Positions 27,256 to 35,653 of a DNA stretch of 64,000 bases are shown here, in pieces (position 1 is the first letter of the stretch; each line of letters opens with the position of its first letter). Source of the DNA: Peptoniphilus asaccharolyticus DSM 20463 (GTDB taxonomy: Bacteria; Bacillota; Clostridia; Tissierellales; Peptoniphilaceae). The notes below the pieces were generated by a model, which was not told the DNA's origin, did no database searches, and was given only the letters and a program-made list of their open reading frames with translations. The stretch lies in the NCBI RefSeq assembly GCF_900176115.1, contig NZ_FWWR01000009.1, positions 124,001-188,000 on the forward strand. The letters are read 5' to 3'. The translations under genes were made by a program, and so were the position numbers.

Positions 27256-28100
27256 TCTGCAAATATTAAGTTGTTACAGTCGAAAACTGTTTTATAAGTT
27301 TTATAGTCAATTGTAGAATTTGATTTTAAAAGCAATTCTAATTTTTCATTTTTAGCTCCGAGTGCAATTAAATTTAGCAAATCTTCTTGGTTTATGGAGT
27401 TAATATTTAATTTTCCATTTTCAAAGTTTTCTATCATATTAAAATATTTAGTTTGAATTCTTTCTCCTTGAGGAGTTTTTTCAAATATTTTCTTAGCTTC
27501 ATTAAAAGCTAAAATTAGAGAAAGAGGTATTATAAGTAAAGCTAAAAAACCTTTGTTGTATGCCAACAATATAGATACAATCAAATACATTAGTGAAATT
27601 AATATGATGAACGTTGGATTTTTTACATCATTTTTCTTTTTTAATTTTTTTTCGAATAATGAGTTTTCGACTAAGTCAAAATATTTTTGCATGGCTTTAT
27701 TAAAATCATCAGGAGCAGATTTTCTCTCCTTTAACAAATCTTTTGAGTTTAAATTTAATTTTTTAGTTGACTTAAAAAAATCTAACAAATATTTCTCAGA
27801 TGCATTTAAGTTTTTGGTATTTAGAAAATCTATAGAAAAATCTTTTTCAAGTACATTGAGTTTAATGTTACCTTTTTGTGAAAGGTAAAAAAGTGTTGAA
27901 GTAATGGATTTTACATATTTCATATTACCAAATACTAATGAACTGATTTCAGCGGGAGTTAAATTTTCTTTGAATTCATCAGTTGTGATTTTAGAAGTTT
28001 TTTTGTATGATTTTTTTATAAGTACAACAATGCTAAGGATTAATACAATAGATATTATATTAGCATTGATAGGAGTTAAATAATCTGTAAAATTATTCAT
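27240..28100 (-). CDS. Membrane protein resembling the C-terminal part of DUF2207 proteins
   Basis: A 286-aa protein. One membrane helix near the N-terminus (IISIVLILSIVVLI) is followed by a cytoplasmic stretch beginning LTPAEISSLVFG, with a winged-helix-like YFxSQKGNIKL segment. Two further helices lie at about 170-215 and a soluble tail ends it. The LTPAE/LxxxG pattern resembles the region after the first helices of DUF2207 proteins, but the long extracytoplasmic domain is missing. ATG 28100 behind GAGGTG is chosen. Monocistronic; function unknown. Confidence 0.5.
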   Translation of the reverse strand: MNNFTDYLTPINANIISIVLILSIVVLIKKSYKKTSKITTDEFKENLTPAEISSLVFGNMKYVKSITSTLFYLSQKGNIKLNVLEKDFSIDFLNTKNLNASEKYLLDFFKSTKKLNLNSKDLLKERKSAPDDFNKAMQKYFDLVENSLFEKKLKKKNDVKNPTFIILISLMYLIVSILLAYNKGFLALLIIPLSLILAFNEAKKIFEKTPQGERIQTKYFNMIENFENGKLNINSINQEDLLNLIALGAKNEKLELLLKSNSTIDYKTYKTVFDCNNLIFADKKSR

Positions 28101-28264
28101 TGAATTCACCTCAATTTAAGTATATCAAAAACAGCATTGATGTGTGAATTATTAAGTTAATTTATGGGTAATTAAATAAAACAATATGCTTGTGGGTAAG
28201 TATATACAGATAGTATTGGATAATTAATTTACTTATAGTGTTTTAAAATAGAAAGAGGGATAAA

Positions 28265-29206
28265 ATGTACGATTTAATTATATTAGGAGCAGGACCGGCA
28301 GGACTTACGGCGGGGATTTACGCCTCAAGAGCAAGTTTGAATGTATTGATAATCGAAAAAGGTATCGAAGGTGGACAAATAGCTAACACTGTAGATGTTG
28401 AAAACTATCCGGGAATTAAAAATGTTTCAGGGATGGAACTTGGAATGACTATGAGAGAACAAGCTGAAGAGTTCGGATGTGAGTTTGCTATGGACGAAGT
28501 TGTTTCAGTTGAGCTTGAAGGAGAAACTAAAAAAATAGTTGGTAAGTTTGGTGAATATGAAGGCAAGACTGTAATAATAGCAGCAGGTGCTTCTCCAAGA
28601 CCAATGGGAGCTAAAGGAGAAGAAGAATTTAGCGGAAGAGGAGTTTCATATTGTGCAACATGTGATGCGGCATTTTATCAAGACCTTGAAGTATATGTAG
28701 TTGGTGGAGGTAATTCAGCCGTTGAAGAAGCTCTATTTATTACAAGATTTGCAAAGAAAGTTCATATAATTCACAGAAGAGATAAGTTAAGAGCAACAGA
28801 AGCTGTTCAACAAAAAGCTTTTGCAAATGAAAAAATAGATTTTATCTGGGATAGCACAATTGAAGAAGTTAAGGGCGAAAAAATGGTTAATGAAATAGTC
28901 CTTAAAAACTTAAAAACTGGTGAAGTAACTAATATAAAACCAAGTGAACCTTTTGGACTTTTTGTATTTATAGGATACGAACCACAAACTGAAATATTTA
29001 AAGACCAAATAGAACTTGAAAATGGTTATATAAAAGCGGATGATGACATGAAAACAAATATCGAAGGTGTGTTTGTAGCGGGAGATATAAGAGTTAAAAA
29101 TGTTAGACAAGTTGTAACAGCTGCGGCTGATGGAGCGATAGCAGCTCTTAGCGCCGATAGATATATAGACGAAAAAGAGGGAACTCTTTACGAAGGACTT
29201 AAATAG
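28265..29206 (+). CDS. trxB: Thioredoxin reductase
   Basis: A 313-aa low-molecular-weight thioredoxin reductase. FAD-binding GAGPAGLTAG at residues 8-17, redox-active Cys130-Ala-Thr-Cys133 (SYCATCDAAF), NADPH-binding GGGNSAVEEA, and the C-terminal FAD loop GVFVAGDIR. Normal length. ATG 28265 follows AGAGGGA. It keeps thioredoxin reduced. Alone in its transcript, ended by a terminator shared with the convergent YibE/F gene. Confidence 0.94.
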   Translation: MYDLIILGAGPAGLTAGIYASRASLNVLIIEKGIEGGQIANTVDVENYPGIKNVSGMELGMTMREQAEEFGCEFAMDEVVSVELEGETKKIVGKFGEYEGKTVIIAAGASPRPMGAKGEEEFSGRGVSYCATCDAAFYQDLEVYVVGGGNSAVEEALFITRFAKKVHIIHRRDKLRATEAVQQKAFANEKIDFIWDSTIEEVKGEKMVNEIVLKNLKTGEVTNIKPSEPFGLFVFIGYEPQTEIFKDQIELENGYIKADDDMKTNIEGVFVAGDIRVKNVRQVVTAAADGAIAALSADRYIDEKEGTLYEGLK

Positions 29207-29210
29207 GAAA

Positions 29211-29236
29211 AAGGCAACCATTAAGGTTGCTTTTTT
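29211..29236. terminator. Terminator after trxB
   Basis: GGCAACC (29213-29219) pairs with GGTTGC and following T (29225-29231), loop ATTAA, six T. Confidence 0.85.
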
Positions 29237-30350
29237 AGTGTCTATTTTTTTGTTGCATAAGGTAACTTGCCAATATAGCCGTTATTGGAATGGTGAACAG
29301 TAGTCCTATGCTACCGGAAAGGGAGCGGACTATTTCAGTGGCTATGACATCTAAGTTTATTATTTTGTAATTGCTTTGATTGAACACCATCATAAGTAGT
29401 ATAAGTGGCAATGCACTTCCTAAATAGGCGAGTATGAGCGTGTTACTCATAGTGCCCATTATATCTCTCCCTACATTCATTCCGGACTTTAAAATGTCTT
29501 TAAAGCCAAGTTCGGAGTTAGCAGAAGAGATTTCAAAAATAGAAGATGAAATACTCATCCCAACGTCCATTACAGCCCCAAGAGAGCCCCAAATTATTCC
29601 TGACAAAAGCAATTCTTTAGGGTCTAAAGTCAGATTATTTGGAAGATATAATAACATTTGCGTTTCGTCCATAGATAGACCTGTGAGGTGTAGCTTACTT
29701 CCTACGAAATAAGCTATAAGAGCAGCCAATATAGTTCCAAGACAAGTTCCAAGTATTGCACACAAACTTTTTTTACTAAATCCTGTGACTATTAGGATTG
29801 TGAAAATTGAAATGACAATTGAACTTAAAACTGCCATAAGAACTGGACTATATCCCTTTATAATCATTGGGATTGCTCCAAAGATTATAATTCCCAAGGT
29901 GAGTAGGAGGGATACCACTGAAAGTATTCCTTTTTTTCTACCAATTATCAAGAGAAATAGAATGAATGCTCCAGCTAATATATATAAGTAGTCCGTACGT
30001 AAGTAGTCAGATACGCTGTATACGGTTTTTCCGTCGAAATCTTTGTTTTCAAGGATTAGGACTTTGTCGCCTATTTTTAAGTTCAAATTGCTATTTAATT
30101 GGGTTGATACAGAGTTCACCACTTCAATAGTCTTTCCCTTATTTTCACCTGTTAAAAATTTGACTTCAACTTTTTGTTCCATATTGCCAAATGAGTCTGC
30201 CTTACTGAAATCTGATGTCTTAGTGACCACAGCTTTTTCGTAGTGCATATATTCAGTTTGGTTATTTTCTGCTTCAAAAGAGTTTGCTAAAATTCTGTTA
30301 GGAAATATTACTGTTAAAAGTAATATAAATATTAATAATTTGTTTTTCAT
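29235..30350 (-). CDS. YibE/F-like multispanning membrane protein
   Basis: A 371-aa protein with an N-terminal signal peptide (to about residue 22, RILA), an extracytoplasmic beta-rich domain (about 25-115, with VEVKFLTGENKGKTIEV and LKIGDKVLI), then about seven to eight membrane helices with the family features LLTLGIIIFGAIPMI and GSLGAVMDVGMSISSSI. This is the usual YibE/F arrangement. ATG 30350 behind GGAGG replaces a longer in-frame start. The physiological role of the family is unknown; it is often found near envelope or transport genes. Confidence 0.8.
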   Translation of the reverse strand: MKNKLLIFILLLTVIFPNRILANSFEAENNQTEYMHYEKAVVTKTSDFSKADSFGNMEQKVEVKFLTGENKGKTIEVVNSVSTQLNSNLNLKIGDKVLILENKDFDGKTVYSVSDYLRTDYLYILAGAFILFLLIIGRKKGILSVVSLLLTLGIIIFGAIPMIIKGYSPVLMAVLSSIVISIFTILIVTGFSKKSLCAILGTCLGTILAALIAYFVGSKLHLTGLSMDETQMLLYLPNNLTLDPKELLLSGIIWGSLGAVMDVGMSISSSIFEISSANSELGFKDILKSGMNVGRDIMGTMSNTLILAYLGSALPLILLMMVFNQSNYKIINLDVIATEIVRSLSGSIGLLFTIPITAILASYLMQQKNRH

Positions 30351-30485
30351 AAAAGCCTCCAAAAATATTTTAACACTTGATAAAATTTATTAAAACCTTT
30401 AAAGATTGAATTGTTTGTTTGATAAATAAGTTACGATAGTTAATTAGAAAATTTTAATTATAGTGTGTGAAAATTAATTTAGTGT

Positions 30486-30514
30486 TTGAAAAGAATTTTG
30501 TTAGATGATATAAT
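30486..30514 (+). promoter_or_regulatory. Promoter of the serS T-box transcript
   Basis: TTGAAA (30486-30491), 17-bp spacer, TATAAT (30509-30514). Confidence 0.8.
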
Positions 30515-30529
30515 TGATTTAATTTTTAT

Positions 30530-30716
30530 AGGACTGAGATAAGGAATAGTAAATTGTACTGAGTTTTTAGAGAGTTTACGGTTGGTGCGAGTAAATAACA
30601 AGGTCATTTGAATCCGCCTTTGAGTCTATTATTTTAAAGCGAGTCTATTTTATGGGCTAATTAGGGTGGCAACGCGGGTCTTCTCGTCCCTTTGGGATGG
30701 AGAGGGCTTTTTTTAT
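30530..30716 (+). promoter_or_regulatory. T-box riboswitch (serine) upstream of serS
   Basis: Contains the conserved T-box GGGTGGCAACGCG (30664-30676). Stem I shows AGAGAG, GGTGCGAG, and the specifier bulge GAA-UCC-GCC with UCC (serine codon) at 30613-30615, followed by TGAGT. A terminator hairpin around CTCGTCCCTTTGGGATGGAGAG ends in a T-run at about 30709-30715. Uncharged tRNA-Ser should stabilise the antiterminator and allow serS transcription. Confidence 0.93.
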
Positions 30717-30736
30717 TTTATGGGAAAGGTGAGAAA

Positions 30737-32023
30737 ATGTTAGATATTAAATTTTTAAGAGAAAATCCAGAAATTGTAAAGGAAAACATAAAGAAAAAAT
30801 TCCAAGATGAAAAACTTGTGCTTGTTGATGAAGCTATAGAGCTTGATGAAAAGTTAAGACAAGAAAAAAATAAGGGTGATGAATTAAGAGCTCAAAGAAA
30901 CAAGACTTCTAAAGAAATTGGAGCCTTGATGGGACAAAAGAAAATTGATGAAGCTGAAGCTGCAAAGGCTAAGGTTAAAGAAATAAATGAAGCTCTTGTA
31001 CAAATTGAAGAAGATACAAAGAAATTTGAAGCAGAACTTAAAGAGAGAATGCTTGTAATACCTCAAATTATAGACGAGAGTGTACCAGTTGGTAAGGATG
31101 ATTCTGAAAATGTTGAAGTTGAAAAATATGGAGAGCCTGTAGTTCCAGAATATGAAGTTCCATACCATGTTGAAATTATGGAAAGCTTTGATGGTATAGA
31201 TTTAGATGCTGCAAGAGATACTTCAGGAGCTGGATTCTATTACTTAAGAGGAGATATTGCAAGACTTCATTCTTCAATCCTTTCTTATGCAAGAGATTTT
31301 ATGATTGATAGAGGTTACACATACTATATTCCACCATTTATGATTAGATCAGAAGTTGTAACTGGTGTTATGAGTTTTGCTGAAATGGAAAACATGATGT
31401 ACAAGATAGAAGGTGAAGATCTTTATTTAATAGGAACTTCTGAGCACTCTATGATTGGTAAATTTATAAACACAATCACAGATGAAGAAAAAATGCCTTT
31501 GAGAATGACTTCTTACTCTCCATGTTTCAGAAAAGAAGTTGGAGCACATGGAATAGAAGAACGTGGTGTTTACAGAATTCACCAATTTGAAAAACAAGAA
31601 ATGGTAATAATCTGTAAACCTGAAGATTCAATGAACTTCTACAATGAACTTTGGAAGAACACAGTAGATTTCTTCAGAAGTCTTGAAATTCCAGTTAGAA
31701 CTTTAGAATGTTGTAGTGGAGATTTAGCTGATTTGAAAGTTAAATCAGTGGATGTAGAAGCTTGGTCTCCAAGACAAAAGAAATATTTCGAAGTTGGTTC
31801 TTGCTCAAATCTTGGAGATGCTCAAGCAAGACGTCTTGGAATTAAACTAAGAGGGGAAGAAGGAACTTACCTTGCACACACTCTTAACAATACAGTTGTT
31901 GCACCACCAAGAATGTTAATAGCTTTCTTAGAAAACTTATTACAAGAAGACGGATCAGTTAAGATTCCAGAACCACTTAGAATGTATATGGGTGGAAAAG
32001 ATAAGATAGTTCCAGTTAAATAA
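30737..32023 (+). CDS. serS: Serine--tRNA ligase
   Basis: A 428-aa class II synthetase. The N-terminal coiled-coil arm (about residues 30-105) binds the tRNA-Ser long variable arm. Motif 2 lies in SPCFRKEVGAHG and GVYRIHQFEKQE. Motif 3 is the form HTLNNTVVAPPRMLIAFLEN, seen in the clostridial SerS2-like branch rather than the usual NGSGLAVGR type. ATG 30737 follows AAGGTGAG. The longer frame starting at 30692 lies in the T-box terminator and is rejected. Regulated by the T-box upstream. Confidence 0.94.
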   Translation: MLDIKFLRENPEIVKENIKKKFQDEKLVLVDEAIELDEKLRQEKNKGDELRAQRNKTSKEIGALMGQKKIDEAEAAKAKVKEINEALVQIEEDTKKFEAELKERMLVIPQIIDESVPVGKDDSENVEVEKYGEPVVPEYEVPYHVEIMESFDGIDLDAARDTSGAGFYYLRGDIARLHSSILSYARDFMIDRGYTYYIPPFMIRSEVVTGVMSFAEMENMMYKIEGEDLYLIGTSEHSMIGKFINTITDEEKMPLRMTSYSPCFRKEVGAHGIEERGVYRIHQFEKQEMVIICKPEDSMNFYNELWKNTVDFFRSLEIPVRTLECCSGDLADLKVKSVDVEAWSPRQKKYFEVGSCSNLGDAQARRLGIKLRGEEGTYLAHTLNNTVVAPPRMLIAFLENLLQEDGSVKIPEPLRMYMGGKDKIVPVK

Positions 32024-32124
32024 TTTAAAAAAGTAGAAAAATTAAATTTTAGATATAGTTTAGCACTAAATATAGATATTTATTTATAAAAATGGGTATC
32101 TTTATAGAAAATACAAAACTTACC

Positions 32125-32239
32125 AACAATGGGGAGTAGCTAATTACTCATAGTCGTCATTACGAATTTTTATTCCGGCTATGGGCCATGAATATGGTAG
32201 CAAGACCACTGTTTCTCGTCAGAGGCAGTGGTCTTTTTT
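32125..32239 (+). promoter_or_regulatory. Manganese (yybP-ykoY) riboswitch with terminator
   Basis: Conserved core pieces GGGGAGTAGC (32131-32140), TAGTCGTCATTACG, CCGGCTATGG and TAGCAAGACC match the yybP-ykoY motif. The last part continues into a strong hairpin, 32202-32211 with 32226-32235, followed by T. Mn2+ binding in this class prevents termination and turns on Mn/Ca P-type ATPases, as found directly downstream. Confidence 0.9.
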
Positions 32240-32266
32240 GTAGAGATATTTTTAAGGGGGAGTTAC

Positions 32267-34968
32267 ATGGAATGGTATAACAAGACTTCGGAAGAGGTAT
32301 TTTCTGAACTACATACTTCGAGCAGAGGTATTTCTACGGAAGTAGCTGTTAAAAAGCTTGAAGAGTACGGAAGAAATGAATTAAAAAAAGAATCTAAAAC
32401 ACCTTTCACTCAAAAACTTTTAGCTCAGATACTAGACCCTATGATTATAATACTTATGATTGCGAGTGTTATTTCAGCAGTGGTTGGAGAGGTAGTAGAT
32501 GCAGTAATAATAATTGCAATAGTTTTAATAAATACTGTACTGTCTCTTTACCAAGAGGGAAGGGCAGAAGCGGCAATTGAGGCGCTACAAAAGATGTCAT
32601 CTCCTAAAGCTAAGATCGTGAGAGATGGTAGACAGATTGAAATTGATTCAACAGAATTAGTTCCAGGGGATTATGTAATCTTAGAAACAGGAGATATAGT
32701 ACCATCAGATTTGAGACTTGTGGAGTCAGCAAATTTAAAAATTGACGAATCTTCTCTTACAGGAGAGTCGGTTCCGGTTGAGAAAGACTCTAATCAAACT
32801 TATGAAGGTAAGATGGAAATTGGAGATAGAGAAAATATAGCATACTCTTCAACAATAGTATCTTATGGTAGAGGTGCCGGTGTGGTAGTTGAAACAGGTG
32901 CCAACACAGAAATAGGAAAGATAGCAACATCTATAAGCACACCTGATAAGGAACAAACTCCATTACAAAAGAGACTTGCAGGTCTTTCAAAGACACTTGG
33001 AATCTTAGTAATAGGAATATGTGCGCTTGTATTAGTGGTGGGAGTCTTGAGAAAACATGAAATCCTTGAAATGTTTATGACTTCTATATCACTTGCGGTT
33101 GCGGCTGTTCCAGAGGGGCTTCCAGCTATAGTTACAATTGTGTTGTCTCTTGGAATGAGCAAGATGGCAGAGAAAAATGCAATTGTAAAAAATTGTTAGC
33201 TGTAGAAACACTTGGTACTACAACTGTAATCTGTTCTGATAAGACAGGTACATTAACTCAAAATGAGATGACAGTAGTTAAGGCTTATACAGACGGAAAT
33301 GTATATGACGTAGCTGGAACGGGCTATAATCCGACTGGCGAAATTTTATTAAATGGTGAAAAGGTAGATGTAAAATCTAAAAAAGGTTTGAATTTACTTT
33401 CCAATATAGCAGCTCTAACAAATGATGCCAAACTTATCGACAATGAAGGTGAGTGGGGAATTATTGGAGATCCAACTGAAGGAGCTCTTTTAACTCTTGC
33501 AGAAAAAGCAGGTTATGGAATAGAAGATACAAATTCAAAATACAAGAGAGTTGAAGAAATACCATTTGATTCAGATAGAAAGATGATGACTACTTTCCAT
33601 TCAGACTTTATAAAGGACAAGATAGTTTCTTTTACAAAAGGTGCGCCTGATATTGTGCTTGCAAATTGTAAATACTATCTAAGTGGAGAAAAAGTTAAAG
33701 AACTCACTGAAGAAGACAGAACTGAAATAATGAAAAAGAACTCTTTATTCGCAAGAGATGCGTTGAGAGTTTTAGCCTATGCCTACAGAGAATGGGATGG
33801 AGTGCCTAAAGAGAAAACCTCAGAAAATGTAGAAAATGATATGGTTCTAGTTGGTCTTACAGGTATGATAGACCCAGCGAGACCAGAAGCTAAGGAAGCT
33901 ATAAAAGAATGTAAGTCAGCGGGAATCATTCCTATAATGATTACAGGAGACCATTTGGAAACAGGATTTGCAATTGCAAAAGAACTTGGAATTGCCACAG
34001 AAGAATCACAAGCCATTATGGGACGTGAATTAAACGAGCTATCTGATGAACAGATGAGAGAGATAGTAAAAGAAAAGAGAGTCTTTACAAGAGTTTCTCC
34101 TGAAAATAAAGTTCAGATAGTAACAGCGCTAAAAGAAAATGGACACATAACTGCCATGACAGGCGACGGTGTAAATGACGCTCCGGCAATTAAGAGAGCT
34201 CATATAGGTATTGCAATGGGCATCACTGGAACGGACGTTGCAAAGAGCACAGCGGAAGTAATATTGACAGATGATAACTTTGCAACTATAGTGCACGCAG
34301 TTGAAGAAGGCAGAATAATTTACTCAAATATTAAAAAGTTTGTTGGATTTTTACTATCTTGTAACTTAGGGGAAGTTTTAATAGTGTTTATAGCTATACT
34401 TCTTAACTTGCCTGTGCCACTACTTCCAATACAACTTCTATGGCTAAACTTAGTTACAGACTCATTCCCAGCACTTGCACTTGGAGTTGAAAGGGGAGAG
34501 GCTGACATTATGCAAGAGCCACCTAGAAATCCTAATGAACCGCTTTTAGATTCAGAACTTAAGTTAACTATAGCCATTCAATCAATAGCCATAACAATCT
34601 CAACACTTGGAGCATATATGATTGGTTTGAATTGGTATGGAGAATCAGGTGTTGCCATAGCTAGAACAATGGCATTTGCAACTTTGATAATAGCCGAACT
34701 TCTTAGAAGTTATTCAGCAAGGTCAATTAAAGATACTCTATTTAGTATAGGTGTATTCTCAAATAAAAAGCTTGTTTGGGCAACTCTTTTCTCTTTGGCA
34801 CTAACTTTAATAGTTATGGAAATTCCAGTTGTGAGAGAATTATTTAAACTTACACCACTTGGAGTTATGGATTGGGTTGTAATAATAGTTGGCTCATTAA
34901 TTCCACTTGTGCTTGGTGAAATACAAAAGGTTATAAGATTTAGTAAAACTCACCATGTAAATAAATAA
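32267..34968 (+). pseudogene. P-type cation ATPase (type IIA, Ca/Mn exporter-like), frameshifted
   Basis: The first frame (32267-33199) carries the N-terminal cation ATPase domain, A-domain (DESSLTGES, TGES loop) and the PEGLPA helix of type IIA pumps. The second frame (33193-34968) has the phosphorylation site DKTGTLT, the nucleotide domain with FTKGAPD, the hinge TGDGVNDAPA and the C-terminal helices. Between NAIVK and LLAVETLG the A-run at 33187-33192 has six A; seven would restore one protein of about 900 aa, normal for the family. The gene is broken, expressed by slippage, or mis-sequenced. ATG 32267 follows AAGGGGG. The riboswitch upstream suggests Mn export. Confidence 0.88.
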
Positions 34969-34973
34969 GATTT

Positions 34974-35006
34974 AAGGACTTCTTGCTTTTGCAAGAGGTT
35001 CTTTTT
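34974..35006 (+). terminator. Terminator after the P-type ATPase
   Basis: Stem 34974-34986 with 34991-35003, loop of four T, T-run. Confidence 0.8.
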
Positions 35007-35169
35007 CGTGTAAATTATAAAAATAATTGTAAGAAATATAAAAATAAACCTTAAAAAAACAATATTTTTAATTGATAATAATTATAAATAAATCTCAAAT
35101 CAATTGGTAAGACTAAGGTATGAAAGTTAATGAAACCAAGTATCAATAAGGCTTTCAGCCATTTTTAGT

Positions 35170-35198
35170 TTGAAAAAATATTAATAGTGTGTTAAAAT
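35170..35198 (+). promoter_or_regulatory. Promoter of the ferredoxin gene
   Basis: TTGAAA (35170-35175), 17-bp spacer, TAAAAT (35193-35198). Confidence 0.65.
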
Positions 35199-35243
35199 TT
35201 ATACATAAGTTGAGGAGTCAACAAACTAATAGGAGGTGCTATT

Positions 35244-35414
35244 ATGGCATATGTAATTAATGATAGCTGTATCGCATGTGGAGCATGCAAACCAGAATGT
35301 CCAGTAGACTGTATCGAAGAAGGTTCAATCTACGCAATAGATGCTGATTCTTGTATCGATTGTGGATCATGTGCATCAGTTTGCCCAGTTGGCGCACCAA
35401 ATCCAGAAGACTAA
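35244..35414 (+). CDS. 2[4Fe-4S] ferredoxin
   Basis: A 56-aa clostridial-type ferredoxin. Two cluster motifs are complete: CIACGACKPECPVDC near the N-terminus and CIDCGSCASVCPVG near the C-terminus (CxxCxxCxxxCP twice). It starts MAYVINDS at ATG 35244, with AGGAGGTG upstream, and ends at TAA 35412-35414. It is the likely low-potential carrier for Bcd-Etf bifurcation, the dehydratase activase and hydrogenase-type enzymes. Monocistronic with its own promoter and terminator, as for a highly expressed gene. Confidence 0.95.
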   Translation: MAYVINDSCIACGACKPECPVDCIEEGSIYAIDADSCIDCGSCASVCPVGAPNPED

Positions 35415-35437
35415 TTAAAAATATTTACTTAGAAATT

Positions 35438-35466
35438 AAGATGGAGTTAAAGCTCCATCTTTTTTC
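35438..35466 (+). terminator. Terminator of the ferredoxin gene
   Basis: Stem 35438-35446 with 35453-35461, six-base loop, T-run. Confidence 0.88.
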
Positions 35467-35477
35467 ATACTATTAAC

Positions 35478-35517
35478 GGGAGATTGAGATATATTGTCTT
35501 AATCTCCCTCTTTTTTT
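35478..35517 (+). terminator. Second hairpin terminator after the ferredoxin gene
   Basis: GGGAGATTGAGA (35478-35489) pairs with TCTTAATCTCCC (35497-35508) with one G-U, followed by seven T. It lies 137 bp before the activase gene and may be a back-up terminator or an attenuator. Confidence 0.7.
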
Positions 35518-35653
35518 ATTAAAATTAGGGATATAAGTTTTGGGTATATATATAAGAAGAAAATATAAAATAAATTGTTTTTTTATATTTTCTTTTGTGA
35601 TATAGTTTCTTTACTATTTAAGTTTTTATTTTGTTTTTAAGGAGAATAAAAAG

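Noticed and set aside
30692-30736. Extra N-terminal residues on SerRS
   Set aside because: They are translated from the T-box terminator; ATG 30737 has a proper ribosome site.
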